Source: Acanthamoeba castellanii str. Neff
Lineage: Eukaryota; Discosea; Longamoebia; Acanthamoebidae
DNA: 64,000 nucleotides
Reading direction: 5' to 3'
Assembly: GCF_000313135.1 (NCBI RefSeq)
Contig: NW_004457486.1
Span: forward strand, 76,694 to 140,693
The notes beneath the pieces were generated by a model, which ran no database searches, was not told where the DNA came from, and worked only from the letters and a program-made list of their open reading frames with translations. The position numbers and the translations under genes are program-made. Shown one piece after another: positions 30,001 through 41,931 of this stretch; the stretch's first letter is position 1; each line of letters begins with the position of its first letter.

Positions 30001-31296
30001 TGGAGGGCGAGGAGGAAGAGAAAGAAAAGACGAAGGAAACGACGAAAGAAAAGGAGGAGAAGAAGAAGAAGGACGCGTCAGTCGATTCGGACGGCGGCCA
30101 GCACCACCACCACCACCTGCGGCCGCCCGCGGTCAAGTCATCGAGCCGCGTGCGATCAAAGACGAAGGAAAAGGAAAAGGAAAAGGAGGCGGATAAGGGA
30201 TCGCGAACGCGGAAAGACAAGGAGAAGGAGAAGCGAAAGAGCGAAAGCGAAGCCGCCGCCGACACTGCTACCTGCTAGTAGTACGAGGAAAGCGAAGGGG
30301 AGCAAGGTGAGAAAGAGCGAAGCCGAAGCTAGCCCCGCCAGCCCGGCGCCGACGACGAGGACACTGACCACGCCCGGCGACATCGATGCCAAGCCGCAAT
30401 GGGTGATCGTCGAGCCCCACCACCACGCCGCCGGAGACCGGGAGCGACGGAAGGACCTGACTGCACTGGCCCTGACCAGCGCCACCGCCGGCGCCGCCGC
30501 CTACAAGCAGAGGCCCCAGAGCGCCAGGCGCGCGGCCGAGCCGGTCGACCGCCGCTCAGCCATCGTCATCGGCCGGACCACCGCGACCACGAGCAGAAGC
30601 GGCGGCGGCGATGACGTCAGCAGCGTCGTTAAAGTAACCAGTGGCGGAGGCAGTGAGGCGACGCAGCGGTCGCTGTCGCGGCGCAGTCTGTCGCCGCGGG
30701 TGATGGCCCGAATGGTGGAGCGCGAGGAGTGGGAGGGCGGCAACGATCTGTCGAGCGACGAGATGGACAGCGTCATCGCGCAGTACGTGGCCTGCCCCAA
30801 CTCGTACGCGTTCGGTGCTTCGACCATGCAGTTCTTCGGCAACCTCAAGAAGGGCGGGCGCGTCCAAACCCTCATCAGTACGTTTTACACCTCCGTGACG
30901 CGTGCGTCGTGTGCGTGTGCGTGTGCGCGCGCGTTCGTGCGTGTGCGTGTGCGGTGCGTGAACTGATTTGTGGCTACAGGTCTGTTCCAAGAGAGCGAGC
31001 AGGCAGCGACGGCGACGGCGACGGCGGGGGCTACGAACGAGCAGGCCGGGACGGAGGCCGGGCACACGGCGGCGGCGGCGGCTGGTGATGACGCGGGGGG
31101 CACGGGCCAGGAGGTGAGCAGCACGGAGAAGCGGCGACGACAGGAGAGCAGCGAGCAGCAGCAGGCGTCGGCCAAGGAGAGCGGAGACGAGGAGTCGGCG
31201 GCGACGCCGGCAACGGAGCGCGACAGCCAGCCGCCACCGCGCGGGAAGGACCGGAAGGAGGACGTCGCCGCCGTGCCGGCCACGCCGTTCGAGTGA
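27016..31296 (+). CDS. Protein kinase (TKL-like) with DLG motif and long disordered tail
   Basis: The kinase domain runs from about 27260 to 28950 across many exons: IGKGNFGRVFEGTYF, PVAIKHL, SLHHPHIVQLIGI, IHRDLKPDNVLI, then KVCDLGFARASKK, MAPEVLMGDKY and KRPSFDQIL. The metal-binding motif is DLG rather than DFG; Lys, the HRD Asp and the Asp of DLG are all present, so activity is plausible. The tail (29060-31290) is Ser-, Gly-, Glu- and Lys-rich and low in complexity. One frame closes at 30278 and the next similar frame (from 30307, no ATG) continues to TGA at 31294. A splice from about 30149 to 30306 would join them in frame, but a stop at 30278 cannot be excluded. The start ATG at 27016 (MLINRLLKR spliced to KGAGGQEAD) is a guess from phase. 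Confidence 0.7.
28500..28565. repeat. CACGACC/CACGACA-type repeat in intron
   Basis: Variant copies of a CGACACGACC unit in the kinase intron following the exon that ends EKCDVFG. Confidence 0.85.
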
Positions 31297-31434
31297 GCGC
31301 GCGATAGAGGAGGAGGGCGATTGACGTCCCACTGTATTTCTAACCCAACACAGACAACAATAACCATCACAAGTACAATAGACTTTGGCGTGTTGTGTTG
31401 TGTGCGGTGTGTTGTGTTGTGTGGTGTGCTCCGT

Positions 31435-32660
31435 TCACTGTCTGGGGCTCTTCTGTGGTGAGATCATGATCTCCTTCGGACACGCCGTCATCGGGAACTG
31501 TGTGTTGTGTTGCGTGCGACGTTCAGCAGACACAACACGCACACAATCAACGACACCACACACACACGCACGGCGGGCGGGTACCTTGGCGACGAAGGCG
31601 ACGGTGTGGGCGATGTCCTCGGGCTGGATCATCTTGGAGCGGTCGAGCCGGTCGCCGGTGACCATGGGCGTGTTGACCATGCCCGGCTCGATGGAGCACA
31701 CCTTGATGCCCTTCTCCCGCAGCGCCTCGAACATTGACAGCGAGAACCCCACCACCCCGTACTTGGACGCACAATCTGGTGTCGTGTCGTGTCGTGTCGT
31801 GTCGTGTCGTGTCGTGTCGGGTCGTGTCGTGTCGTGTCGTGTCGTGTCGTGTCGTGTCGTGTCGTGTCGTGTCGTGTCGTACGCCGTGTGTCGTGCGCCG
31901 TGTGTGGTGAGTTGGAGGTTGCGTGGGGGAGGGGTGATGAGGGAAGAAGGTGTACAGGGGGCGGCTTCGCCCATGGCCATACGCCCGGAGATGCTGGCGA
32001 TGTTGATGATGGCGCCGCCCTCTGGTGAGTGAGTGTGTCAGTTTCGAGAGAAAAGGGGAAGACAGCGTGGGCACGGCACCCTTTTTTTCGAGATGGGGGA
32101 CGGCGAGGTTGGTGAGGCGCATGAGGGACATGAGGTTGAGGTTGATGCACTTCTCCCACTCCTCCAGCGGCTTCTCCGTCCCTCCCCACGTCCCGGCTGC
32201 ATGTGTGTGTGGACGGTACCAAAAATGAAAACGAAAAGTGCAAATATAAAGCGAAAGCGAAAGCGATAATTTGGGGGGGGGCGACTTACCTGCGTTGATG
32301 AGGATGTTGAGTCCGCCCAACTTCTGCACGCACGCATCGATCGCCGATTGCGCCCCGTCGGCCGAGCTGAGGTCGGCCGTGATCGCCGCCGCATTGACCC
32401 CCAGTTTTCGGCATTCCTCGACCACCTCTTTCAGTTTCTAAGGCACGACACACGACACACGACACACGACACACGACAAGACACGCATGAGTTGGTACTG
32501 TACTCGCGGACAGGATGGGTTCGTGTACGTCTTCGCTGCGGGCCACGGCACCGATGTGGCAGCCCTTGCGCGCGAGTTCCAGGCAGCAGGCCTGCCCGAT
32601 TCCCGAGCTGGCGCCGGTCACCAACGCCACCAAGTCCTTGATGTTGGTCTTGTTCGCCAT
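31435..32660 (-). CDS. Short-chain dehydrogenase/reductase
   Basis: A classical SDR, an NAD(P)-dependent oxidoreductase of unknown substrate. The ATG at 32660 opens MANKTNIKDLVALVTGASSG with the TGxxxGxG dinucleotide loop. Later exons give NAAAITADLSSADGAQSAID, LGGLNILINAGTWGG with the structural N-A-G, and a helix ending in NLAVPHLEKKG. The active-site Tyr and Lys are split by an intron: AAP|YCASKYGVVGF, where splicing rebuilds Tyr-x-x-x-Lys. The C-terminus has IEPGMVNTPMV and closes with TAG/TAA at 31435. The splitting intron (about 31780-31895) is filled by a GTGTC repeat. Length near 260 residues is typical. No membrane or targeting signal was noticed. Confidence 0.88.
31778..31879. repeat. 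(GTGTC)n pentamer in intron
   Basis: About 20 copies of a pentamer fill the intron of the dehydrogenase gene that interrupts the active-site codons. One unit differs (a GGGTC). Confidence 0.95.
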
Positions 32661-33001
32661 CTTCTTTTTGTGTGATGTGTGTTGTGTGTGTTGCTTTCAG
32701 TCCGAGCTTTGCAAGTAAAATGGCTGTAGGACCACTCGAGCTTTGAAGCAGCGCGGGCACCACCCTGTCCTCTTCCCACGGACTGGCCAACATCAACCGG
32801 CCTGGCGCCCATTGACCTTTCCCTCTGTTTTCTTTGTATATTTGATCATTTTTTTCTTCTGCAGAATCCTTGGTTGGATGTCTTGTTACACTGCAAACTC
32901 CCACATCTTGTGATTGGCCAGCAAAAACCCTCTATGTTGAACTATAGTTATATGTTCTATGTATTGTGTTCATATGTACGTTGCATTATGTTTTATATTT
33001 A
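32661..33001. other. Intergenic region between two minus-strand genes
   Basis: About 340 bases, the upstream part of the dehydrogenase gene and 3' end of the methyltransferase gene. Nothing further is recognisable. Confidence 0.4.
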
Positions 33002-34183
33002 CTATTTGTTATTTAGTTCCTTGGGGAGAAAGGTGAAAATCTCCATTTCTCTGGCTTGCATCTCTGGTGGCAGCGTTGATGAGGGCACCTTGATGAGCTC
33101 AAAGTAGCGCCGGGCGCGGTGGAAGAAGACGGCCTCGCGGCTCACCTCGCGCGGGGTGTAGGCGAAGAAGATGGCCATTTGGTGCCGCGCCGGCGGCGAC
33201 AACGAGGCATCTGCCGCCAGCTCGCGGAGCGTGGCGAGCAGCGCCCGGTGAGCCTCCTCCTTGCTCCCGTAGACCAGATCGGCGCAGATGACAAAGTCGA
33301 ACGGACCCAGTTCCCGCACGGCCGTGCTATCTTCTCCCCTGATGATGATGAAGAAGAAGAAGAAATGATGTTGATGACTTAATGATGACAATGATGACTT
33401 ATTGATGCTCGTTTGCGGTGGAGGAGGCAAACCATCGGAGCGGCATGACCGTGACGGAGCCGCGGAGGTCGGAGTGGTTCGCTTCCACATTCCTTCGGAG
33501 GTTGGTTAGCGCCTCCTCGTCGCCATCCGTGAGCACAACGTCGGCCCCTGCGAGCGAGACAGAACACACGACACGACACGACACGACACACTACTTTGAG
33601 TCTGCGCACCATGATCACAGTCAAACGATCGATGGTACCGAGCAGGGAGGCGACCATGCCAACGATGCCCGTTCCCGCGCCCAGCTCGAGCACCCTCTTC
33701 CCTCGCAGCCCGCCCTCCCCGAAATGCCTCTCCAGGTACCGAGCCAGCTCGTAGCCCTGCTCGCCATTTATAAATTTTATTAATTACAATAGAAGAAAAA
33801 TAAAAAATAAGATCAAGCATGAATAATTGTCCCGACTAAATAATAAATAATAAATAATAAAACGCCAGAAAGTGCGTACAGCGTCCCACAGCACGGCGCC
33901 GATGGACTTGGCGCCCTCGACCCAGGGTCGCTGGTGGAAGTGCAGCGTACGCCCCACAAAGGTGAAGGTGCGCACCTCCAGCCCAAAAGGCGTGTCTGCA
34001 CAAGGGCCGGGGATGAAGAAGAGATCTCATTCGTTCGGAGCTACCAGATGAGAGCGTACCGATGAACGGGTTGCAGACGTTCCATAGGATGAGTTGCTTG
34101 CTCTTCTCGTCATCCTCCACCTCCATCCCTGCACTGGTCGCGAGCACGGCCAAGCAAAGCAGCTGTGCCCAACACAATACCAT
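33002..34183 (-). CDS. METTL21-like protein lysine methyltransferase
   Basis: A seven-beta-strand SAM-dependent methyltransferase of the METTL21/EFM group, which modifies lysines of chaperones and translation factors. Exons in order: VRTFTFVGRTLHFHQ, then KSIGAVLWDAGYELARYLER, GLRGKRVLELGAGTGIVGMV (SAM-binding motif I), ADVVLTDGDEEALTNLRRNV, then FDFVICADLVYGSKEEA (the DxxY-type post motif). The C-terminal span ends LPKELNNK and TAG at 33002. The first ATG (34183) gives MVLCWAQLLCLAVLATSAG, which looks like a signal peptide, before a second Met (MEVEDDEKSKQ). If the second Met is used the protein is a normal cytosolic enzyme; if the first is used it would enter the secretory route, which is unusual for the family. 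Confidence 0.82.
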
Positions 34184-34665
34184 CAACTTTTTTTTCTTTC
34201 TGTTTTTCTTTTCTTACTTTAAAATTTCCCTTCGAGAAGGTTGGCGACAACAGAGGTGAAGGTGTTGTGCGATCGATCGATTCATTCAAAGCGAGTTGTA
34301 TTTAAACAAGGGGAAATATGTATAGAGAAGAGAAAGAGAACTCCTACAGGGCTTATATCTATAGAACACACTAAGTTTTTCCACCAATCCGTGTCGTGGC
34401 TCGCTGTCGTCGAGATGTGAGGGATGGAGATGAGAGGATGATGGTTGAGGCGCAGTCGCTCGGCTCTGAGAGAGCACGCCACCACACCACCACCACACCA
34501 GCACCTCCACCACACCCAGACCTCGAACGCCGAACAAGCGCACCCCCTTCTCCTCCACCCCCGCACCTCACACACGACATCTTCGAGATGACAGAGATGC
34601 GGTCGAATTGGAGCTTCGTTGTCGGCGCGTTGTAGGAAGGATCGATCGAGAGAGAGCGAGGTAGC
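34184..34665. other. Intergenic region, no gene seen
   Basis: About 480 bases between the methyltransferase start and the Ras stop, both on the minus strand. Short open frames here start without ATG and have no family signature. Confidence 0.4.
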
Positions 34666-35541
34666 TTAGAAGAGAGAGCATCCCTTCTTCTTCTTCGGCT
34701 TGGGTTTTGGGGCCTGCTGGGGGTGCTTCTCGCGCCACTTGTTGATCCTGTGAACGAGGCGGAAGAAGGCTTCGTTGACGTTGGTGTTGGTCTTGGCCGA
34801 GGCCTCGAGGAAGTCGCAGTTGAACTTCTCCGACAGCGCCTGGCCGTCCTCGGTGGGCACCTCGCGGTCCTCCTCCAAATCCTTCTTGTTGCCGACGAGG
34901 ATGATGGGGATGTCGAGCCTGTCCTCCTGGACGCGCAAAATTTGATTCCTGAACTTGGTCACCGCCTCGAAGCTGGTGAGTGTCGTGATGCTGTACACGA
35001 TGAGGAAGCCCTGGCCCGTCTTCATGTACTGATCTCTGAGCGCCTGTTGTTGACAGATTGGGGGGGGGTTGTTAATCGATTGTAACCAGGGGGAATGAAT
35101 TGACGAGGCCAAGGCGAAGACGTACGCCGAACTCCTCCTGACCGGCAGTGTCCATGATGTCGAGGGTGCAGGCAACGCCGTCAACTTCGACTTGCTTCCT
35201 GTTGTCGGGGAAGGTACCAAGTCAGCGCTCGCTCGCTCCAATGTATGCGCATAGGCAAATGAACAAATTCATTCTGTACGTACATGTAGCTGTCCTCGAT
35301 GGTCGGATCATACTAGAAAGAAAGGAGAAGCACGAGATGAGAAGGAGATCCCAAGGCGTAATGACAAAAATCGAGTGCAGACGGATTTACATGAACCGCA
35401 GCCGAAGGAGGTGAAGTCAAGTACCTTGGTGAGGAAAGTGCCCTGGATGAACATGACGGTGAGGGCAGACTTGCCCACACCACCAGCTCCTACAACTACA
35501 ATTCGGTATTCATTGTGCGAACTCGCCGCCTTCTGCGCCAT
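34666..35541 (-). CDS. Ras-family small GTPase
   Basis: The ATG at 35541 opens [20 protein letters not shown], leading to the P-loop [11 protein letters not shown]. Later exons give the switch I effector region, the switch II sequence [20 protein letters not shown] with the catalytic Gln, [16 protein letters not shown] for guanine binding, and [15 protein letters not shown]. The C-terminus has a Lys/Pro-rich stretch ([13 protein letters not shown]) and a CaaX box CSLF. Phe as the last residue can allow geranylgeranylation or farnesylation, and with the basic patch predicts plasma-membrane anchoring. Length of about 190 residues is normal. Three to four short introns are present. It is Ras/Rap type; the exact orthologue cannot be fixed by eye. 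Confidence 0.92.
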
Positions 35542-37313
35542 CTTCTTCTTGCCGATTGATGATGACTATGTACTCACTCTCGCTGTTCTTTCCTGTACTT
35601 CCTTGTCGATCGAGAAGAGAGATGAACAGAATGTGTGCTGCTGCTGAAGAAGGATAGCGGCACTCGGGGGGGTCGTGTCTCTTCCTGGCTGCACGCTGGT
35701 GGTCACGGACTCGAGAGCTAAACCTTTTCGCATGAAAACACCGCCGACCACACACGGCCGTTGTTCGGCGCGCTGATTCGCTCTGTGGCTCCGCGCCTTC
35801 GATTGGCCGTTGGTCAGCCGGGCCTGAAGTCGTGTGGTGTGCCGGGAGTGTTGACACGGGCCTGTCCCACGCAACGGCTGCATGTCTACAGTTCAAGTGT
35901 CGACAGTGTTTGATTAGGGACCAATGGGAAATCGTACGAGCTTTCTCACGCTTCGGTTTGGTGGTCGTGCAAACAACAGCGACGCGGTGACCGTTACGTC
36001 CTTGTTGTGTCGCGTGCGCGGTGGCGGCACAAGGATGAAGTGACCCGTGCTCCTGCGGCGGGACACTTCGTGGCGGGTATTGACGAGAAGGACTTGAAGG
36101 TGCAGGTGAACGTGTGTCCACGAGGGACCCAGTGGCAGCCGTGTCCAGGTTTGTGGGCGGGATCGTGGGGCACACCATCACCTTCTCTTTTGGCCTGGTT
36201 TTCTTCGGCTTGGTGCGCGGCTCCATAAAGTACTTCTTGACACCTTCTCATCCCCCCCCCCAAGCACCCGCTTAATTGCCTTGTTCGCTGTTGCCTGTGC
36301 TCGCCAGTGCCCCACGTGCTTGTGTAAGCCTTCGCATATTTGACGTTGTGATCCGCATTTTCAGCCTTGCCCCACAACGGGTGCTCGCCTTCCGCAGAAC
36401 CGCCACTCAAAAGCCAGCACCAGCCTTCTCTGTTCTCTGCACGTCAGTTTGTCTCAGGGCCAAGGCACCTGCTTGGCAGTGACCGCTCGTTACAGTTCGC
36501 TGTCAGCGGCCATCAGGCCCGCCCACGATGAGAGATCCCAAACCTTGTGTCAACTTCTTCGGTGAGTGGGTCCCACTGTCTGTGGGCCTCAGCCCGTTTG
36601 AGCGCTGGTGTGTGATGCGTGGTGGCACGCCAACTGACCCTGCGTGATGGGCTCTATTTGTGGGCTAGGAAGATGAGCGGAAGTGTGGGGAATGGTTCCA
36701 GTCCTTCGCCCGGCTGTGTGCTGCCTAAGGGACGAGACCGGTCGCTCCCGCCGGCCTCCAATAGCGTGGTCCGGCCCTGGGCATTCAAACGCCTGCCCAG
36801 CAGCATCTCTGCTCATATTTACCCCAAACGCCCGTTGGCAGTCAGCCACCGGTCTGCCGGTCTGTCGAGACTTTCCTTGTACCGGCCTGGTTGGCGGATC
36901 CACCATTCCCTGTAGCACCTACGCTTTCGTTATTCACACCACCCACGCCCGCCCACGCCCGCTTCACCATCGCTGATCACACCTCACCCCATCCATCCAT
37001 CGCCACCTTCAGCCATCTTTCTGCTCCCGTACCACCACCTCCAAGCCGCCTCGCTCTAATCGCCGACCGACCGACTTCTAACAAAGAAAGAAGAACGAAG
37101 AAAAAGAACGAAGAGCGACGTCGTCTCGCCCGGGTCCATCCAGACCACACAGCTACATCACCACCAACAGCCAACCATCTCACCTTCCCCACATCAAGTT
37201 TGAACAAACACCGAACCAAGATCATTAGCTCCACCAACGCAGCAGAGCAACCAGCCGCTTCGGTTGCCCCTTCCTGGGATCCCAGCTCTCGCGTTCAACG
37301 TCAGTCGCTGCAC
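35542..37313. other. 1.8-kb divergent intergenic region
   Basis: Longest gene-free stretch in the window, between the Ras start and the next plus-strand start. It holds both promoters and probably a long pyrimidine-rich 5' leader (36890-37313) that stays open in frame with the downstream gene but has no ATG. No tRNA, rRNA or repeat family was recognised. Confidence 0.45.
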
Positions 37314-40300
37314 ATGAACCCGCCGTGGACAGGTTCGCCTGAAGCAACGGCCGCGGTGTCGTCTTTCTCATCTTCGCAGCACGGGTCAACCACCAGTAGG
37401 AGGAGGGACACTACTCCCTCGCCCCTTCGAGAAGATCACGAGGCGGCGAGCGGTCGAGGAAGCAGCGGCGGCATGATGGCCCTCCTGCTGGGTAGGCCCA
37501 GCACCCCCACCGATGGCAGCGAGGAGAGCGGCAGCAGGTACTACTCCTACGACGTCGACTTTGGCTGGCGTCCGCCATCTTCTTCGCCTGCTGCGACCCC
37601 TTCGTCCACTTCCACTACACCCTCCTCGACTTCCGCGGTATCAAGTTTCAACGCCTACCCGTTCGAAGGCACATCACGGCATGGCCGCCTCCAACCGATT
37701 GCCTCTTCGTCATCTTCTACATCCTCCACTTCTCCTCTACGAACGGCCGGAGATGAGCAGCTGCTCTACACCAGCAGAGCGCCCAACGGCCCTGCTTGCC
37801 CATCCACTACTCTCCCGACCAGTACTACTTCGGCCTCGCCATCCACCTCGCCCACCGCTACTTCCACTACGCCCCCGACCGCCGCGCCCAACAACGCCTT
37901 CGGCTTCGACGTGCCCTACTACCTCCACCTGCCTCGTCCGTCGTTGCCCTCGTTCGAGCCCATGCTGCCGACCACTGTGGTGGGGTTCTCTCCCTCCTTC
38001 TCATCTTCGATCTCGCCCATCGCTACGACTTCATCGTCGGCCACGGCTCAGTCCCCTCACCTGATGCCCATCGAGACCACCACCGATCTCTTCAGCCGCA
38101 CGTCGTGGCCCTCCGTCTCGTTCTCGTCGCTGCCCGATGTCTTCAGGCCCTCCATCCTCTTCGCGCCCTCTTCGGCTTCGTCTGGCTATGCGCGCGGGGA
38201 TTCGGCCTCGTCGTCGACCTCGTCGTCTTTTTCCTCGTCGCCGCCCACGCAGATGCCCGCCAGCCTGGCCTGGTCGCCCACGGCCTGGCGCCCGTCCTCG
38301 CCCGGCACCTCGCCCGACTCATCATCCGCCTCTTCTTCGTTTTCGCTGCCCGAGATGTCCGCCTCTGCCACCGCCACCACATCGCTGGACGCGGCGGCCG
38401 CGGTGGCAGCGGCCCGAACGCGACGCAAGCGGTCCTTATCATCAGCGACGGCGGCCGAGTCGAGCGGCCGCGAGGAGCGCAAGCGAGAGCAGAAGAAGCC
38501 GCGGCACCAGCAGCAACAACAGCCGGCCTCGGCCTCGGCCCAGCAGATGCATCAATCCCAGAGGCAGTCGTCGTCGTCGTCGACGCGCAAGCCGATCCTG
38601 CGGCGCAAGATGGAGGAGGAGTACTATCACTACCTCAAGGAGAAGCTCAGCCGCATGGAGACCACGCGCAAGAAGCGGGAGCAGGCGGGACTCGATACGA
38701 TGAGTTCCACTTCGTGTCCGGTGTCAATGTCGTCGTCGCCCGAGTCCAGCGATCTGTCGTTAAGGTCGTCGCCCGAGATGGTCGCACCAACACCTGGTCC
38801 GTCGCTTTCGTTCTTTCGCTTCGCCTCTATTCGCTTTCTTTATTCTGTTTCTGTTCAGCACTCACACGAACTGGTGGCGATAGACGAGCTGCGCAAGGAG
38901 GAGGAGCAGCTGTACGTGAGCGGCACGGCGATGGAGTGTTTCCGCCACTTCTACGAGTACGTCTTCCAGAGTCCTCTGTCCAGAGTTGTGCTCTCTCTCG
39001 CTCACGAAGCCCACGACCGACATTCACGACAACACAGGAAGATAAGCTCGTTCCTGGTGGTAGAGAATGTGGAGTTGGCCAACGAGGAGTGGCTCAAGTC
39101 CGTTCTCAGGAGCATCGTCTGCCAGGTGACACCGTTCGCGCTCAAGATCAACGCCATCCTGGCTTTCGGTACGGGGTCGCACTCAACCCTGAAGCTGCGC
39201 AGCGCAGCTTGAGGACTCAGGCGCTAACTCGGGTGGATCCAGGTGCCTTGATCAGCGGCCAGCGCCATTGGGCGGACATCTTCTTCGATAAATGGCGGCG
39301 GCTGCTGACCGAGTTCTTCGACTCGTCAGACTACGAGGTCGCAGAAGGCACGCCCCCACCACGCAGGCAAGCCAGGCGCTCGCTTTCGGAGATTATCGGC
39401 TAACACAATCTGGAACAGGACTCGCTGTGATGAGCTACTATCTCTTCTATCTGGGCGACTCCACCCGCGCGCGGTGTTACGCGGAGAGCGCCGCAGAGAT
39501 CAGTGTCAGGTACGTTCACAGGGCGCCCTGTGCCGTTTCCAAAGAGCCAAAGTGCGCCGCTGACGGGTGTGCGTGCGTGTGTTGTTTCCAGAGCCAGGGC
39601 TGGCGGCGGGCTCATGTTCATTCGCGCCCAGACGATGACCGAGCTCATCGCCGCCAACCCGGGGGCGCAGAGCGACGTCGGATCGACGCTCTATCTCAAG
39701 AAGCCGCTCCTCACCTTCCCGCCCGGCGTCGAGGAGCCCACCAAGCTGGCCATTAGCGGCCTGCTCGAGCAGCTCATCCTCGCCTCGAGCAAGATCCACA
39801 TGTGGCGCACGAGCCAGCACATCGCCGAGTGCGCCGAGCGGAGCAAGCGAGGCCGCCGGCGCCGAAAGTCGTCATCGTCTTCGGCGTCGTCGGGGGGGCT
39901 CTCGTCCAAGAAGCGCCCGTGCGCCCACGCTGCGCTGTCGTCGCCGCTCCACCTGCTCTCCGTGCTGCAGGCCATCGAGGAGAAGCTCGAGCACCTGGAG
40001 CTCCGACAGCGCGAAGCGTCCGCGCGGAAGGCACCCGGCGGCGGCCGCAAGGGCAGCCTGGACGCCCAGCAGCAACCGCAGCAGCCCTTGGCCCCAGCCG
40101 CACAGTCGGCGGCGACTGCGGCGACTACGGCCGCTACGAGCGAGCAGAACGTGTTCCTGAGCGACCTGCTGGCCTTCACGCGCTTCGTGCTGTTCAGCGT
40201 GCGGGCCGACTGCCACCGCGAGGCCGGGATGACCAAGAACGCGTACCTCAGCGCCGAGAAGATCCTCATCCAGCTGGAGAAGGAGGCCGGCCGGCTGATG

Positions 40301-40652
40301 AAGTTCGTCATGGCCCTCTCGCCGCTGGTCCTCTCCTTCGTGTCCCCCATCATCGAACTACTGTGCGGTACGTTTGTGTCTTTTCGTGTGTAGTGTGTGT
40401 CGTGTGTCTGATCGCCAGTTCAACACAGGCCCACTCCAAGCGCAGTTCCTCACAGCCGCAGACAGCCTGCGTGCGGTGAATCTGCTCAGCCCGCTGCGCG
40501 ACATCTTCCCCAACATCCTCCCATTGCGGACCGATCTCGCGCACGCCGTTCCGTTCTCCACCGTCTCCTCCACCACCTCCGCTTCCTGTTATGTTGAATT
40601 AATGCCGACAAATTGTCGACGCTATGTAAATGAGAAAAGAGAAAAGAAATGA
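37314..40652 (+). CDS. Putative regulator with Ser-rich N-terminus and basic region
   Basis: The first in-frame ATG is at 37314 (MNPPWTGSPEATAAV). Residues up to about 360 are a disordered Ser/Thr/Pro-rich domain. A basic cluster follows (TRRKRSL, then REERKREQKKPRHQQQQQ and LRRKMEEEYYHYLKEKLSRM), which resembles a basic DNA-contact helix next to a short coiled coil. The rest (38860-40652, six further exons) is helical and ordered: MECFRHFYEY, WLKSVLRSIVCQVTPFALK, HWADIFFDKWRRLLTEFF, LAVMSYYLFYLGDSTRARCY, FIRAQTMTELIAANPG, LSDLLAFTRFVLFSVRADCH. It ends with TGA at 40650. No zinc cluster or homeobox is seen. A transcription-regulator role is inferred only from composition and the basic region; a distant likeness to fungal-type transcription-factor middle domains is possible but unproven. 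Confidence 0.6.
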
Positions 40653-40781
40653 TTCGCACAATTTTCTCTGTGGAGCATCTCTCGCTCGATCATCAATCTC
40701 CATCTCGTTCTTGGCCATTTCCGCCTTTAGCCAAAGGAAATCGAATTTGATTCGGATTCACACACATCGATAGAACAGAAA

Positions 40782-41931
40782 ATGGAGACGCAGCCAGCAC
40801 AGCAGAGCACGAAGAGCGGAACGGTGGTCGATGCGACCGCCCTGTTCGCACTCACCGCCAAGTGCAAGCTCCACCCTGTGGTGGTGTTCAGCATCCTCGA
40901 TCACTTCAGCCGCAGGAACGAGAATCAAGAGCGAGTCGTGGGCACCCTTCTCGGCGTGAACAACGATGGCGTCATTGAGATCAAGAACAGCTACCCCGTT
41001 CTCCACAACGAATCGGGTGCGCTGATTGGCATCGATCGCGAATTCCACAGGTCCATGTTCGATCTCAACCAGAAGGCCAATCGCGGTGAGGTCATCGTGG
41101 GCTGGTACACCACCGGATCGAAGGTGCGCACTGCCCCCCCCCCGCAATGCGGATCTCCGTCCTATTTGCGTGATTTACGCTACATGCGCCCAAATTTGCT
41201 TTGATTATTGGCCATTTCCTGCATTACCCACCCAGCATTTATCGTTAATCATTTTTCATTTTCTATAATTGCTTCCTCCACTCTATTAATTCTTCCCTCA
41301 TTAAATCTACTATTAGGTGCCCGACTCGGCTGCCGCCATTCACGACTTCTTCTGGCGAGAGGTGGGCGCCCCGCCCGTGGTGCTGCTCGTCGATACGGGC
41401 CTCACCAACGCCAAGCTCGACGTCTCCGCCTTTGTCGGTCCGTCGCCGTCGGCCCTCGCCGCTGCCGCCGCCGCCGGCAGCAGCGGTGACGCCGCGCCCG
41501 CCGCCCCCGCCACGCCCGCCAAGCCCACCCTGTCACTCTCGACCGTGCAGCTCGAGTTCAGCGCGCCCAAGCCCGAGCGGCTGGGCCTCGCTGCTCTGTC
41601 AAGCACCGAAGGTCTGCGCGGCACAGTGGGCGAGGAGGGTGCGCTGCTGGACGACCTCGACAGCGTGGAGCGGTCGATGGGCAAGCTCATCGGCCTTCTT
41701 GATGAGGTGACGGCCTACGTGCAGCGCGTGATCGAGGGCAAGGAGACGCCCAACGTCGAGGTCGGCCGGCTGCTCTACGACACCCTCTACTCGCTGCCCA
41801 AGGTCGACGCCGAGCAGTTCGAGACCCTCTTCAGCAAGCAGATCCAGGATTTGGTCATGATCGTCTACCTCTCCAAGCTCACCAGGACCCACCTCACCCT
41901 CAACGAAAAGCTCCAGAGCCTTGTCCAGTAG
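40782..41931 (+). CDS. EIF3F: Translation initiation factor eIF3 subunit F
   Basis: eIF3f is an MPN-domain core subunit of eIF3, acting on the 40S ribosome. Exon 1 from ATG 40782 has KLHPVVVFSILDHFSRRNEN and RVVGTLLGVNNDGVIEIKNS, then EFHRSMFDLNQKANRGEVIV and GWYTTGSK, all typical of the family. After one intron (about 41115-41315), exon 2 has FFWREVGAPPVVLLVDTGLT, an Ala-rich loop, and the C-terminal helices (DLDSVERSMGKLIGLLDEVT; LYDTLYSLPKVDAEQFETLF; LVMIVYLSKLTRTHLTLNEK), ending TAG at 41929. The metalloprotease His pair is not evident, as expected for eIF3f. Identification is firm. Confidence 0.93.

Noticed and set aside
28883..30265. 460-residue open frame antisense to the kinase tail
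   Set aside because: Shadow frame opposite GC-rich low-complexity Ser/Gly/Lys coding; no motif of its own.
36500..36900. Open frames in the 1.8-kb intergenic stretch
   Set aside because: No ATG-led frame with splice support or family signature; composition like non-coding flank.
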